Shown: positions 1 through 10,035 of the stretch, piece by piece
Position numbering within the stretch: the stretch's first letter is position 1
How the letters are laid out: each line of letters opens with the position of its first letter
NCBI GenBank assembly: GCA_027488155.1
Contig: JAIYCE010000067.1
Location: 1 to 35,474 of the forward strand
Direction: 5' to 3'
DNA from: Hyphomicrobiales bacterium
GTDB lineage: Bacteria; Pseudomonadota; Alphaproteobacteria; Rhizobiales; Beijerinckiaceae
DNA: 35,474 bases
Program-made: the position numbers and the translations under genes
The notes under the pieces: model-generated
What the model saw: only the letters and a program-made list of their open reading frames with translations
Databases searched by the model: none
Told to the model about the DNA's origin: nothing

Positions 1-241
1 CGGCATTGGCTGCGAGCGCGACATCGACCCTGTCATTCACCAGAAGTGGAACATTGGTCCCTGCTAGGGCCGCCTTCAGCATGCGGACATTTTCAACCTG
101 CGCGCGTGTAGATGAGAGCTTGTCACGATACTGGAGAAGCGTCATTCCACCCTTCGCTGCAGCGCGAACCAGAGACGCTAAGTCTTTTCCAATCGCATGT
201 TCTGGCCCAACAATTCCGTAAAGCGTGTGATCAGGTTTCAT
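1..241 (-). CDS. thiE: Thiamine-phosphate synthase, N-terminal part (cut by window edge)
   Basis: Reading leftward from an ATG at 241, the first 80 codons begin MKPDHTLYGIVGPEHA and continue with LLQYRDK and PLLVNDRVDVALAANA. These are the usual TIM-barrel strands of ThiE: QYRDK contributes to pyrophosphate/HMP binding, and VNDRVDVAL precedes the GVHLGQ loop that would lie outside the window. ThiE condenses HMP pyrophosphate with thiazole phosphate to give thiamin phosphate in the cytoplasm. The ATG overlaps the TGA of thiM (ATGA, 238-241), so translation is probably coupled and the gene shares the thiM riboswitch. The C-terminal part lies beyond base 1, so integrity cannot be judged. Confidence 0.9.
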   Translation of the reverse strand, partial: MKPDHTLYGIVGPEHAIGKDLASLVRAAAKGGMTLLQYRDKLSSTRAQVENVRMLKAALAGTNVPLLVNDRVDVALAANA

Positions 242-1020
242 GCCGATATCCGTGCTGAAGCTATAATGTCGTCTGGCGTCAGGCTAGCAATCGTATCGAT
301 AAAGGCAGCGACAAAACTACCCGGCCCCGACGATCGATCAGCTGCGCGCTCACCCGTTATTCCAAGAATTAAGAGAGCCGCGCTTGCTGCTACAAAAGGC
401 GATGCTCCGACCGCACACAAAGCGGCACTCAGTGCAGTCCCAGCGCAACCCATTGCCGTTGTCTGGTTCATCCATGGGTGACCATTTCTAATGTGGATGC
501 ATTGTCCATCGCCGATAATCATGTCTTCGGGGCCTGTAACAGCGACGGTCGTCCCCCAAAAAGCCGCAAACCTTTCGATCGCCGTCAATTCACATGTTTG
601 ACCTGAGAGCGCTTTAAACTCATCACGGTTGCATCGAACAATTGCCGGTCTTGAGGCAAATAATTGATTGGCCCAAAAGAGCCTCGGTGCGGAGGCATTA
701 ACAAATACGGGATCCAGGATCCAAGGCGTTTCCTGATCGCGCGCTACTTCAATGGCAAGCGGAATAGCGGCGCGCCTTTCGGCATCCAAAGTGCCAAGAT
801 TGATGAGTAGAGCGTCAGCGGATTTTGTGAAATCGCTTATCTCATCGGCGGAATAGGTCAGGGATGGTAATGCTCCAGCGGCTAAAAGAAGATTGGCTGT
901 CATCACCTGCGCTGCAGCATTTGTGATGCAATGCACGCGCGGACGCTTCTTGTGCAGTGCAACCAGAAGCTCGCAGGCCACGTTTACAATGTCGTCCGAA
1001 GAGAATTTACGTTCATCCAT
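238..1020 (-). CDS. thiM: Hydroxyethylthiazole kinase ThiM
   Basis: The 260-residue protein has the length and ribokinase-like fold signatures of ThiM. Near the N terminus is VHCITNAAAQVMTANLLLAAGA (split as VHCITN and TANLLLAAGA), then the substrate-contact stretch PWILDPVFVNAS, and near residue 190 the phosphate/anion-hole motif TTAMGCAGTALSAAL, whose Cys is the catalytic-loop residue of this family. It phosphorylates 4-methyl-5-(2-hydroxyethyl)thiazole, a salvage step that feeds ThiE directly downstream. The ATG at 1020 is preceded by GGAGGG at a spacing of 8 bases. That Shine-Dalgarno is itself the conserved 3' end of the TPP riboswitch. The gene is the first of a thiM-thiE operon, divergent from thiC. 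Confidence 0.95.
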   Translation of the reverse strand: MDERKFSSDDIVNVACELLVALHKKRPRVHCITNAAAQVMTANLLLAAGALPSLTYSADEISDFTKSADALLINLGTLDAERRAAIPLAIEVARDQETPWILDPVFVNASAPRLFWANQLFASRPAIVRCNRDEFKALSGQTCELTAIERFAAFWGTTVAVTGPEDMIIGDGQCIHIRNGHPWMNQTTAMGCAGTALSAALCAVGASPFVAASAALLILGITGERAADRSSGPGSFVAAFIDTIASLTPDDIIASARISA

Positions 1021-1026
1021 CTCGCA

Positions 1027-1101
1027 ATCCCTCCGCCGGAATAACCCGGATCAGGTTCGATGGGTTGACCCAGAAGGTCTCTCAGCCCTAGCGGCACCCC
1101 A
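1027..1101 (-). ncRNA. TPP riboswitch ahead of thiM-thiE
   Basis: On the minus strand the leader begins GGGGTGCCGC (1100-1091), has the conserved GGCTGAGA (1087-1080), then GAACCTGATCCGGGTTAT (1058-1041) and ends GGCGGAGGGA (1037-1028). These are the hallmark segments of the THI element. The terminal GGAGGG is 8 bases from the thiM ATG and must serve as its Shine-Dalgarno, so TPP binding should hide the ribosome site directly. There is no room for a terminator, so control is almost certainly translational. Confidence 0.95.
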
Positions 1102-1106
1102 AGGAG

Positions 1107-1135
1107 ATAAAATTTTCATAAACAACCGATTTCAA
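1107..1135 (-). promoter_or_regulatory. Putative sigma-70 promoter for thiM-thiE
   Basis: On the minus strand TTGAAA (1135-1130; 5 of 6 to TTGACA) and TTTTAT (1112-1107; 4 of 6 to TATAAT) are separated by exactly 17 bases. The predicted start, around 1100, falls on the first G of the riboswitch, so the transcript would carry the aptamer with almost no extra leader. Confidence 0.55.
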
Positions 1136-1147
1136 ATTGGCAAGCAT

Positions 1148-1176
1148 TTGACAGGGATGCGGCATTGGCGCACTGT
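1148..1176 (+). promoter_or_regulatory. Possible promoter for thiC (-35 only convincing)
   Basis: A perfect TTGACA lies at 1148-1153, some 35 bases before the thiC riboswitch. The region 17 bases downstream (1171-1176, CACTGT) is a poor -10, so only the -35 supports this call. Confidence 0.3.
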
Positions 1177-1185
1177 TCCAAAGTT

Positions 1186-3182
<1,997 letters not shown>

Positions 3183-3337
3183 CGCACAGGCGGGGGCAAG
3201 GCTGATCATACCTGTCTGTCCCCGTCTTCTCCCGCGCCACTTCTCAGCCTATTGTGCGATGCACCAATTCTGTGGTGCCGCCCTGCGGCCTTCAGTCCGC
3301 AGAGCACACTTAAAAAAGAGCTTCACGAAGGAAATCC

Positions 3338-3351
3338 TTCAAGCTTAAAAT
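3338..3351 (+). promoter_or_regulatory. Putative livK promoter -10 with AAGCTT-centred operator
   Basis: The thiC-livK gap (3183-3437) holds no convincing gene. Its clearest element is TTCAAGCTTAAAAT, a near-palindrome centred on AAGCTT that ends in the -10-like TAAAAT (3346-3351). Its last 11 bases recur exactly at 15612-15622, over the -10 of the aromatic flavoenzyme gene. A good -35 at the right distance is not evident (CTTCAC at 3321 is the nearest candidate). A short hairpin, CGGTC-ATAA-GACCG (3408-3421), precedes the livK ribosome site GGAGGAGGGG (3421-3430). Confidence 0.45.
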
Positions 3352-3437
3352 AAAACGTGGATCGCTGGGTGTCGGCCCGCCATCCTTGAGACGAAACCGG
3401 CACGGAGCGGTCATAAGACCGGAGGAGGGGAGTATCA

Positions 3438-4607
3438 ATGATGAAAGCCAAGCTATTCGTAACGCTCGGTGCCGTCGCCTTGATGGCGGGTTCGGCTGCC
3501 GCTCAGGAGAAGCTGAAAGTCGGTATTGTGGTGACCCTGTCCGGACCGTCCGCGGTCCTCGGCCAGCAAGCGCGAGACGGGTTCAACCTCGCCGTCAAGC
3601 AAATGGGTGGCAAGCTCGGCGGGCTCGATACGGAAGTCATTGTTGTCGATGATGAATTGAAGCCTGACGTGGCCGTCAACAAAGTGAAGGGTCTGGTCGA
3701 GCGCGATCAAGTGAATTTTGTGGTCGGTCCGATCTTCTCGAATGTCCTGCAGGCTATTCATAAGCCGGTTGTTGATTCCAACGCCTTTCTGATCAGCCCG
3801 AACGCCGGCACGTCGAATTTCGCCGGTCCGCAATGCAATCCGAATTTCTTCGTCACCTCATATCAAAACGATCAGGTGCACGAAGTGTTGGGTAAGACGG
3901 CGCAGGACAAGGGCTACAAGCGCCTGTTCCTGCTTGCGCCGAATTACCAAGCGGGCAAGGATTCGCTCGCGGGCGTTAAGCGCCACTTCAAGGGCGAGAT
4001 CGTGGGCGAAGTCTACACGCCGCTCGGCCAGCTCGATTTCTCGGCTGAACTGGCGCAGATCGCGGCGGCTAAGCCGGATGCGGTTTTCGCCTTCATGCCT
4101 GGTGGCATGGGCGTCAATCTCGTGCGTCAATATCGTCAGGCGGGCCTTGCCAACATCCCCTTCCTCTCAGCCTTCACGGTTGATGAATCGACGTTGCCGG
4201 CACAGAAGGAAGCGGCGATCGGCTTCTTTGGTGGAGCCAATTGGGCGCCCGACATGAAAAACCCGCAGAACGAAGCCTTCGTGAAGGCTTATGAGGCGGC
4301 CTATAATTCAGTGCCCGGCACCTACGCCATGCAAGCCTATGATGCTGCGCTCTTGATCGATGCGGCCATCAAATCAGCTGGTGGCAAGCTTAGCGATAAG
4401 AATGCACTTCGTGCGGGTCTCAAAAAGGCTGACTTCCAATCGCTGCGCGGCAATTTCAAGATTGGCGTGAATGGTTATCCGATTCAGGATTTCTATCTCG
4501 TCCAGGTCGTACAGCGCCCGGATGGCAAATTCGCCACTTCGCTGCGTGAAAAAGTGTTCAGCGATTACGTCGACGTCTACGCAAAAGACTGCAAGCCGTC
4601 GAACTGA
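3438..4607 (+). CDS. livK: ABC transporter periplasmic substrate-binding protein, branched-chain/aromatic type
   Basis: The 389-residue protein starts with a classic Sec signal peptide (MMKAKLFVTLGAVALMAGSA, likely cut after an AAA near residue 22) and then KLKVGIVVTLSGPSAVLGQQ, the opening of a type-1 periplasmic binding fold (Peripla_BP_6). NFVVGPIFSNVLQAI and FLISPNAGTSNFAGPQCNPNFF follow the hinge topology of the family. It would deliver ligand to LivHM in the membrane. The position beside an aryl-CoA ligase cluster suggests an aromatic acid such as an aminobenzoate, but the sequence alone cannot fix the ligand. Two adjacent ATGs (3438, 3441) are possible starts, 7 and 10 bases after the GGAGGAGGGG ribosome site. 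First gene of the liv operon. Confidence 0.92.
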   Translation: MMKAKLFVTLGAVALMAGSAAAQEKLKVGIVVTLSGPSAVLGQQARDGFNLAVKQMGGKLGGLDTEVIVVDDELKPDVAVNKVKGLVERDQVNFVVGPIFSNVLQAIHKPVVDSNAFLISPNAGTSNFAGPQCNPNFFVTSYQNDQVHEVLGKTAQDKGYKRLFLLAPNYQAGKDSLAGVKRHFKGEIVGEVYTPLGQLDFSAELAQIAAAKPDAVFAFMPGGMGVNLVRQYRQAGLANIPFLSAFTVDESTLPAQKEAAIGFFGGANWAPDMKNPQNEAFVKAYEAAYNSVPGTYAMQAYDAALLIDAAIKSAGGKLSDKNALRAGLKKADFQSLRGNFKIGVNGYPIQDFYLVQVVQRPDGKFATSLREKVFSDYVDVYAKDCKPSN

Positions 4608-4618
4608 TCCATCACAGG

Positions 4619-4653
4619 GCGAGGCTTTCCATCCGATTTCAGGAAAGCCTCGC
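4619..4653 (+). terminator. Strong stem-loop between livK and livH
   Basis: GCGAGGCTTTCC (4619-4630) and GGAAAGCCTCGC (4642-4653) form a perfect 12-bp stem with an 11-base loop. What follows (TCGTCTTGTC) is only mildly T-rich, so this is more likely a partial terminator or an mRNA-end stabiliser than a full stop. Either would raise binding protein over permease, a common arrangement in ABC import operons. Confidence 0.6.
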
Positions 4654-4701
4654 TCGTCTTGTCGACGATCTACGCGCTACGCGCTTGCGAAACGGCATTT
4701 C

Positions 4702-5622
4702 ATGTCCCTGACGCTTCTTTATGTCCAGACGCTGAACGGTCTTCAACTTGGCGTCTTGCTGTTTTTGATTGCGGCAGGTTTGACGCTTGTTTTTGGCGTT
4801 ATGGATTTTGTTAATCTCGCCCATGGCGTCCAATATATGATTGGCGCCTATCTCGCGGCGATGTTCACCGCATTGACAGGAAACTTCTTTTTTGGCCTCG
4901 CGTTGGCTCTGCCGTGCGCATTATTGTTCGGACTTTTGCTTGAATTTTTTATCTTCAGGCACCTCTATGCACGCGATCATCTTGATCAGGTGCTAGCTAC
5001 GTTCGGGATTATCCTTACGCTCAATCAGGCCGTAAAAGTTATTTGGGGCGCTGCCCCTTTGTCCGTTCCGATTCCGGAGATTTTCTCCGGCTCAGTCGTG
5101 TTGATGCCGGGCTTGCTCTATCCGGTCTGGCGTTTGGTGATCATCGCGTCGGGACTTGCCATTGCGCTTCTGCTGGGCTTACTCGTCACGAAAACGCGAA
5201 TCGGGATGCTGGTTCGTGCCGGCGCGACCAACGCGCCGATGGTGTCGGCGCTCGGCGTCGATATCGGACGCCTCTTCATGATTGTGTTCGGCTTCGGCGC
5301 AATGCTCGCCGGTTTTGCGGGTGCCATGGTAGCACCCATTCTCTCGGTCGAGCCGGGAATGGGCGATAATCTCCTAATCCTTACATTCGTTGTCATCGTG
5401 ATCGGCGGCATCGGTTCGATCCGTGGCGCCTTCATCGCAGCACTCTTGGTAGGTCTTGTCGATACGCTCGGGCGATCCTTCGGCCCATCCATCCTGCGCG
5501 CTTTTCTCGACCCTGCTGCCGCGTCTCAAACAGGACGCGCGCTGGCACCGATGCTGATCTACATTCTGATGGCCGCTGTCCTGTTCTTCAGGCCCGCCGG
5601 TTTGTTCCCGGCAAAGAAATGA
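4702..5622 (+). CDS. livH: Branched-chain-type ABC transporter permease LivH
   Basis: The 306-residue hydrophobic protein begins MSLTLLYVQTLNGLQLGVLL and continues LTLVFGVMDFVNLAHG, the standard start of LivH-type permeases, with about eight membrane segments. The cytoplasmic loop VGLLVRAGATNAPMVSALG-like stretch (here IGMLVRAGATNAPMVSALG) is the contact with the ATPase. It forms the inner-membrane channel with LivM. The ATG at 4702 fits the family length; no strong ribosome site precedes it, and the same frame is open further upstream into livK without coding character. Its TGA overlaps the livM start (ATGA). Confidence 0.92.
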   Translation: MSLTLLYVQTLNGLQLGVLLFLIAAGLTLVFGVMDFVNLAHGVQYMIGAYLAAMFTALTGNFFFGLALALPCALLFGLLLEFFIFRHLYARDHLDQVLATFGIILTLNQAVKVIWGAAPLSVPIPEIFSGSVVLMPGLLYPVWRLVIIASGLAIALLLGLLVTKTRIGMLVRAGATNAPMVSALGVDIGRLFMIVFGFGAMLAGFAGAMVAPILSVEPGMGDNLLILTFVVIVIGGIGSIRGAFIAALLVGLVDTLGRSFGPSILRAFLDPAAASQTGRALAPMLIYILMAAVLFFRPAGLFPAKK

Positions 5623-6569
5623 TCATGCGGCGCGAAATCCTGCCTCTATCAATCTTCGGTGCGCTGGCGGTTTTGCCTTTGCTTGGAAGCTTTGGCTCTG
5701 ATGCCTTCATTCTCTCGATCGTTGCACGTGTGATGATCTTCGCGATCGCAGCGCTCTCGCTCGATCTCATTCTTGGATATGGCGCCTTGGTCTCTTTTGG
5801 TCATGCCGCTTTTCTTGGCATCGGCGCCTATGCGGTGGGGATTTTGTCGGCGCATGGCATTCGCGAAGCAGCCATTCAGATTCCGGTTGCGCTTTTTGTT
5901 TCAGCGCTGTTCGCGCTCGTGACGGGTGCGATCTCGCTGCGCACCAAAGGCATCTATTTTATTATGATCACGCTAGCCTTCGGCCAGATGGCGTATTTCT
6001 TCGGTGTATCGCTCGCAGCCTATGGTGGCGATGACGGGATGACTTTACCAGGCCGTTCGCTTTTCTTCGGTTACGATATTGCTGCAAGCGAGCGCGCCTT
6101 CTACTTTCTTGTCTTTGCGTTTCTTGTGGTGGTTTATGCCGCGTGCCGAACCCTTGTGATCTCGCGTTTTGGCCGTGTCATCCGCGGTGCGCGTGAAAAT
6201 GCGCAGCGCATGGAGGCCATCGGGTTTTCGCTCTTTTCTTACCAATTGACGATTTATGTTATTGCCGGGACGTTGTGCGGATTGGCCGGTTTTCTTCTCG
6301 CCAACCAGACGCAATTCGTCTCACCCGCCTACATGACATGGCAGCGCTCAGGCGAATTGATCGTTATGGTTCTGCTCGGGGGGCTTGGCTCACTCAATGG
6401 GGCCATTCTCGGTGCGGCTGCTTTTCTTCTCCTTGAAGAGGGGCTTTCTCATCTCACTGAATATTGGAAGCTCTATTTCGGGCCGTTTTTGGTGCTCGTG
6501 GTGCTTTTCGCACGCGGCGGATTGATGGGTGGATTCAAGCGCCTGACAGGCACGGGTGACGGACGATGA
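5619..6569 (+). CDS. livM: Branched-chain-type ABC transporter permease LivM
   Basis: The 316-residue membrane protein has the LivM signature: LSLDLILGYGALVSFGHAAFLGIGAYAVGIL near residues 45-75, then ISLRTKGIYFIMITLAFGQM, and a loop RVIRGARENAQRMEAIGFSLF that would couple to LivG/LivF. It is the second permease half of the importer. The ATG at 5619 overlaps the livH stop by four bases; a second ATG two codons on (5625) is an equally plausible start. Several hydrophobic segments span the length, with the late QRSGELIVMVLLGGLGSLNGAILGA region typical of the family. Confidence 0.92.
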   Translation: MIMRREILPLSIFGALAVLPLLGSFGSDAFILSIVARVMIFAIAALSLDLILGYGALVSFGHAAFLGIGAYAVGILSAHGIREAAIQIPVALFVSALFALVTGAISLRTKGIYFIMITLAFGQMAYFFGVSLAAYGGDDGMTLPGRSLFFGYDIAASERAFYFLVFAFLVVVYAACRTLVISRFGRVIRGARENAQRMEAIGFSLFSYQLTIYVIAGTLCGLAGFLLANQTQFVSPAYMTWQRSGELIVMVLLGGLGSLNGAILGAAAFLLLEEGLSHLTEYWKLYFGPFLVLVVLFARGGLMGGFKRLTGTGDGR

Positions 6570-7318
6570 CCGCGCCGATGCTTGAGCTTAGAGGTATCCG
6601 CAAGAATTTTGGTGCGCTGCTTGTCACGGACGATGTATCCCTGACGATACCGCGTAATGAATTGCATGCCATGATTGGCCCGAATGGCGCTGGAAAAACT
6701 ACGCTCATTCATCAGATTTCGGGTCTTTTGTCGTCCAATTCAGGCCAGATATTTCTGAATGGCGAAGACATTACCGCGCTCGATCTACCGCAGCGCGCGC
6801 GCAAAGGCATTGTCCGCTCGTTTCAGATTACATCGATCTTGCCGCATTTCTCGACACTTGAAAATGTTGCGCTTGCCGTCCAGGCGCGCTCGGGTTCAAG
6901 CTTTCGCTTCTTCGGCCGCGCAGATCATGAGGCCGCACTGAATGAAGCTGCGCTTACCGCACTGGCCGAGGTTGGTCTGCCAGATCGCGCCAATCTGCGG
7001 GCGGGGCTTCTCAGCCATGGCGAGAAGCGCCAGCTCGAACTCGCCATTGCGCTTGCCGCACAACCTTCCGTGCTTCTGCTCGACGAGCCGCTTGCGGGGA
7101 CCGGGCCGGAGGAGAGTGCGATCCTGATCGAGCTGCTGCGCCGCCTTAAAGGCCGGCTCACAATCGTTCTCATTGAACACGATATGGAAGCGGTATTCTC
7201 GCTCGCAGACCGTATCTCGGTTCTTGTTTATGGCAAGATCATTGCGACAGGAACGCCGCAGGCAATCCGCGACAATCCCGATGTACGCACGGCCTATTTG
7301 GGCGAGGAGACCGTGTGA
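6566..7318 (+). CDS. livG: ABC transporter ATP-binding protein LivG
   Basis: The 250-residue ATPase has Walker A GPNGAGKT (residues 38-45), a Q-loop region around VRSFQITSILPHFSTLENV, a signature LSHGEKRQLELA (the second signature residue is H instead of the common G/Y), Walker B VLLLDEP and the switch His in VLIEHDMEAVF. The C-terminal GKIIATGTPQAIRDNPDVRTAYLGE is the LivG-specific tail. It powers uptake together with LivF on the cytoplasmic face. The ATG overlaps the livM TGA (6566-6569). Confidence 0.94.
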   Translation: MTAPMLELRGIRKNFGALLVTDDVSLTIPRNELHAMIGPNGAGKTTLIHQISGLLSSNSGQIFLNGEDITALDLPQRARKGIVRSFQITSILPHFSTLENVALAVQARSGSSFRFFGRADHEAALNEAALTALAEVGLPDRANLRAGLLSHGEKRQLELAIALAAQPSVLLLDEPLAGTGPEESAILIELLRRLKGRLTIVLIEHDMEAVFSLADRISVLVYGKIIATGTPQAIRDNPDVRTAYLGEETV

Positions 7319-8016
7319 TGCTCAAGGTCGAGGGGTTGGAAGCGGCCTATGGCGACAGTCAAGTTCTGTTCGGCATCAGCTTCGCGATTGCGGCGGGAGA
7401 AGTTGTGACCTTGCTTGGCCGCAATGGTATGGGCAAGACGACGACAGTCAATTCCATCATGGGGCTTGTGCGCCCGCGCGCGGGTCGTGTCATTATCGAA
7501 GGCCGTGACGTGGCAGGCGAACCGCCCCACCGAATCGCGAAGTGCGGGCTTGGCCTTGTTCCGGAAGGTCGTCAGATATTCCCAACACTTTCGGTTGAGG
7601 AAAATCTGGTTGCAACTGCCGCTAACCGCTTCGGCCCGCCGCGCTGGACGCTTGAGCGAATCTACGGATTGTTTCCGCGCCTGCAGGAGCGTTCGCGCAA
7701 TATGGGCAATCAACTCTCCGGCGGCGAACAGCAAATGCTTGCCATTGGCCGCGCGCTGATGACCAATCCGAAGCTTGTCATTCTTGATGAAGCCACCGAA
7801 GGTCTTGCTCCACTGATCCGGCAGGAAATCTGGATCTGCCTTAAGGCGCTCAAGCAAGAGGGCGAGGCAATCCTCATCATCGACAAGAATGTCGATGCAT
7901 TGGCGGCTTTCGCCGACCGGCATATCATTCTCGAAAAAGGACGGGTGGTTTGGTCGGGTAATTCAGCTGCGCTGGTTGCCGACCCAGTTCTGAAAGATCG
8001 CTATCTGCACGTTTAA
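7318..8016 (+). CDS. livF: ABC transporter ATP-binding protein LivF
   Basis: The 232-residue ATPase has Walker A GRNGMGKT (residues 34-41), signature LSGGEQQMLAIGRAL, and Walker B LVILDEATEGLAP; the final PRAGRVIIEGRDVAGEPPHRIA block is typical of LivF. The switch position reads LIIDKNVDAL where most ATPases have His; LivF proteins generally have a non-His residue here (often VEQN), so this is normal for the family. The ATG at 7318 shares its A with the livG TGA; a GTG three bases earlier is an alternative. Last transporter gene; a small hairpin (CCCGC-ATA-GCGGG, 8019-8031) follows. Confidence 0.93.
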   Translation: MLKVEGLEAAYGDSQVLFGISFAIAAGEVVTLLGRNGMGKTTTVNSIMGLVRPRAGRVIIEGRDVAGEPPHRIAKCGLGLVPEGRQIFPTLSVEENLVATAANRFGPPRWTLERIYGLFPRLQERSRNMGNQLSGGEQQMLAIGRALMTNPKLVILDEATEGLAPLIRQEIWICLKALKQEGEAILIIDKNVDALAAFADRHIILEKGRVVWSGNSAALVADPVLKDRYLHV

Positions 8017-8049
8017 ACCCCGCATAGCGGGATGATGAAGGAGGACGCT

Positions 8050-8499
8050 ATGAAACTCACGCCCGGAATTACCCGCGCTGGCGAGGGCCTGGACGGTATC
8101 AAGTGGAATATTCTTGGTCAGATTTATGTCCCCAAGCAGGTCTGCGAATCGTCTTTCTCATGGCATGCGACGTTTCCGCCAGGGACTTTCGTGCCGCCTC
8201 ACATCCATCCCACACAAGACGAATTCATCTACATGCTTGAAGGCCGTTTCGAGCTTCTCCTTGATGGGCGGGAAATCCACGCAGGCCCCGGTGATCTCAT
8301 CCGCCTGCCCATGGGTATCCCGCATGGCATTTTCAACAAGACGCCGGACACAGTGAAGTGCTTCTTCTGGGTATCGCCGACGCGCAAGCTGTTCGATCTG
8401 TTTTGGGGTATCCATTCCATGAAGGATCAGAACCCGGCAGAAGTGGTGGCATTATCGGCGCGGCACGAAGTCGATTTCCTGCCGCCGCCCGAAGCATGA
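8050..8499 (+). CDS. Small single-domain cupin protein
   Basis: The 149-residue protein is a bare cupin barrel. Motif 1 matches the classic pattern exactly: Gly45, His51, His53, Glu58, Gly65 (in HIHPTQDEF). Motif 2 is also exact: Gly81, Pro88, Gly90, His92, Asn96 (in LPMGIPHGIFN). All four metal ligands (His51, His53, Glu58, His92) are present, so it should bind a metal and could be a small dioxygenase, isomerase or hydrolase-like enzyme. It is too short to be a bicupin gentisate dioxygenase. The ATG is chosen for AGGAGG 6 bases upstream. It is the last gene of the liv transcript, only 33 bases after livF, and so may act on the imported compound. Exact reaction unknown. Confidence 0.88.
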   Translation: MKLTPGITRAGEGLDGIKWNILGQIYVPKQVCESSFSWHATFPPGTFVPPHIHPTQDEFIYMLEGRFELLLDGREIHAGPGDLIRLPMGIPHGIFNKTPDTVKCFFWVSPTRKLFDLFWGIHSMKDQNPAEVVALSARHEVDFLPPPEA

Positions 8500-8520
8500 A
8501 ATGCGTGCCATCCTGACATG

Positions 8521-8554
8521 AAAAGAGCCTCCGCAAGGAGGCTCTTTTGTTTTG
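8521..8554. terminator. Bidirectional intrinsic terminator
   Basis: AAAAGAGCCTCC (8521-8532), a GCAA tetraloop and GGAGGCTCTTTT (8537-8548) followed by GTTTT make a textbook terminator for the liv-cupin transcript. The 5' A-run makes it usable on the minus strand too, where it ends the convergent operon whose last stop codon is at 8572. Confidence 0.92.
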
Positions 8555-8571
8555 GCGATGCGAAGCGATCG

Positions 8572-9951
8572 TCAGCTGGCTTTCTTGTTGACCTGCTGTA
8601 GCGCGTAGCCGGCCTTGCCGGCATAACCGCGTACGATCGCGCGACGCTCATCATGGGAGAGCACACGCTCGACATCCGAAAAACCGGCTGGGGCTAATTT
8701 TTCAACTTCATCAATGACCCTCTCGGGCCCGCCTTTACGGTTAAGCGCGACAATTTCTGCCGTTTTCGGCAGGCGGTCCTCTTCATATTCGAGAAGCGCC
8801 TGATAGGGATGCTCCGCCTTGGCGATGCAATCGGCAAGTTTGCGCGCATCGAGAATGGCTTGGCCTGCCCCGTTCGATCCTACCGGATACATGGGGTGGG
8901 CTGCATCGCCGAGCAGCGTCACGCGGCCGAATGTCCATTTTGGCAGGGGGTCGCGGTCGCACATCGGATACTCATAAAATGCATCGGTTGCGCGGATTAG
9001 CTTTACAAGGTCAAAGCCGGGCACTTCAAAACGGCGTGCGAAAGGCAGCACCTCATCGAGACGACCTTTGCGCGACCAGCTTTCCTTGCCCGGCGGATGC
9101 GGTGTATCGGAGACGCGGACATTCACCACCCAGTTCGTCAGGCGCGTATGCGCCGATTTGCCAGGCGCAATTGGATAGAGCACGAATTTCGCGCCCATGC
9201 CGCCAGCGATGATCATCGAATGCCCGTCGAGGAACACCGGGAAATCCGCAACGCCACGCCACATCTGAATGCCATTCCAACTGGGCTGGCCCTGATGCGG
9301 ATAATAATGGCTGCGAATCGCCGAATGAATGCCGTCTGCACCGATTAGCATTTCGCCGCGTACAGTTTCGCTGTACGAGCCTTCGATGCTGTCGACGAAA
9401 TGAGCGGTGACGCCGCCTTCATCCTGAATGAAGCCACCGAGTTTTCGGCCTGTGACAACGGAGCCGGGACCAAGCCGTTCGATGACGGTGTCGTAAAGCG
9501 CTTTCTGCAGGCGGCCGCGATGGATCGAATATTGTGGCACTTCAAAACCTGCCGCGATGCCGCGCGGCTCGCGCCAGACGATTTGGCCAAGCCGGTTCAT
9601 GTAAATCAATTCATGCGTCCGGATGCCCACCTTGTCGAGGACCGGGACAAGGTCGAGCTCGGCAAGCTCACGAATGGCATGTGGCAAGACATTGATGCCT
9701 GCGCCGATCGGTTCAACCCGGCTTGCCTGTTCGTATATGACGGAGCCGATGCCGCGTTGATGGAGAAGCAGTGCAAGGGTTAATCCTCCCACGCCTGCAC
9801 CGGCGATGATCACACGCGGTGAATGGGCGGGAGCGCTTTGTGTTTGGGTTGGCAGCACCATGATGGCCCCTTTCGAGGGGCGGCTTGTTTTTGCTTTCGT
9901 ACGGGGCGCTTTGGCACCTGCGTCCGATTTGGATTTGGTTGTTTTGGTCAT
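8572..9951 (-). CDS. PhzS-like FAD-dependent aromatic monooxygenase
   Basis: The 459-residue group A flavoprotein hydroxylase has the FAD fingerprint GAGVGG, the DG motif GADGIHSAIR and the GD motif LLGDAAHPMYPVGSNGA. Two stretches, THELIYMNRLGQIVWREPRG and VPQYSIHRGRLQKAL, closely resemble what I recall of Pseudomonas PhzS (5-methylphenazine-1-carboxylate monooxygenase), pointing to hydroxylation or oxidative decarboxylation of a ring acid using NAD(P)H and O2. The N terminus carries about 40 extra Lys/Ala/Thr-rich residues before the FAD fold. The ATG at 9951 has AGGAG at good spacing; an internal ATG at 9861 (MVLPTQTQ) also has a ribosome site (AAGGGG) and would give the usual length. It is the last gene of the minus-strand operon, 84 bases after the RidA gene. 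Substrate unknown. Confidence 0.88.
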   Translation of the reverse strand: MTKTTKSKSDAGAKAPRTKAKTSRPSKGAIMVLPTQTQSAPAHSPRVIIAGAGVGGLTLALLLHQRGIGSVIYEQASRVEPIGAGINVLPHAIRELAELDLVPVLDKVGIRTHELIYMNRLGQIVWREPRGIAAGFEVPQYSIHRGRLQKALYDTVIERLGPGSVVTGRKLGGFIQDEGGVTAHFVDSIEGSYSETVRGEMLIGADGIHSAIRSHYYPHQGQPSWNGIQMWRGVADFPVFLDGHSMIIAGGMGAKFVLYPIAPGKSAHTRLTNWVVNVRVSDTPHPPGKESWSRKGRLDEVLPFARRFEVPGFDLVKLIRATDAFYEYPMCDRDPLPKWTFGRVTLLGDAAHPMYPVGSNGAGQAILDARKLADCIAKAEHPYQALLEYEEDRLPKTAEIVALNRKGGPERVIDEVEKLAPAGFSDVERVLSHDERRAIVRGYAGKAGYALQQVNKKAS

Positions 9952-10035
9952 GGCATCTCCTCAGCCGCCATAGGAAGACGGAAAAGCTGTCCTTGCAAGA
10001 TGCTTTCCCATCGATCCATTCAGCCTTTCTACCAA

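Noticed and set aside
3309-3340. Hairpin GAAGG-AAA-TCCTTC and the GC-rich CTGCGG/CCGCAG stem as a thiC terminator
   Set aside because: Neither is followed by a T-run on the plus strand, so a terminator cannot be supported.
4471-4701. An upstream in-frame extension of livH overlapping livK
   Set aside because: The extra 77 residues are basic and polar and overlap livK out of frame; homologous permeases start at MSLTLLYVQ.
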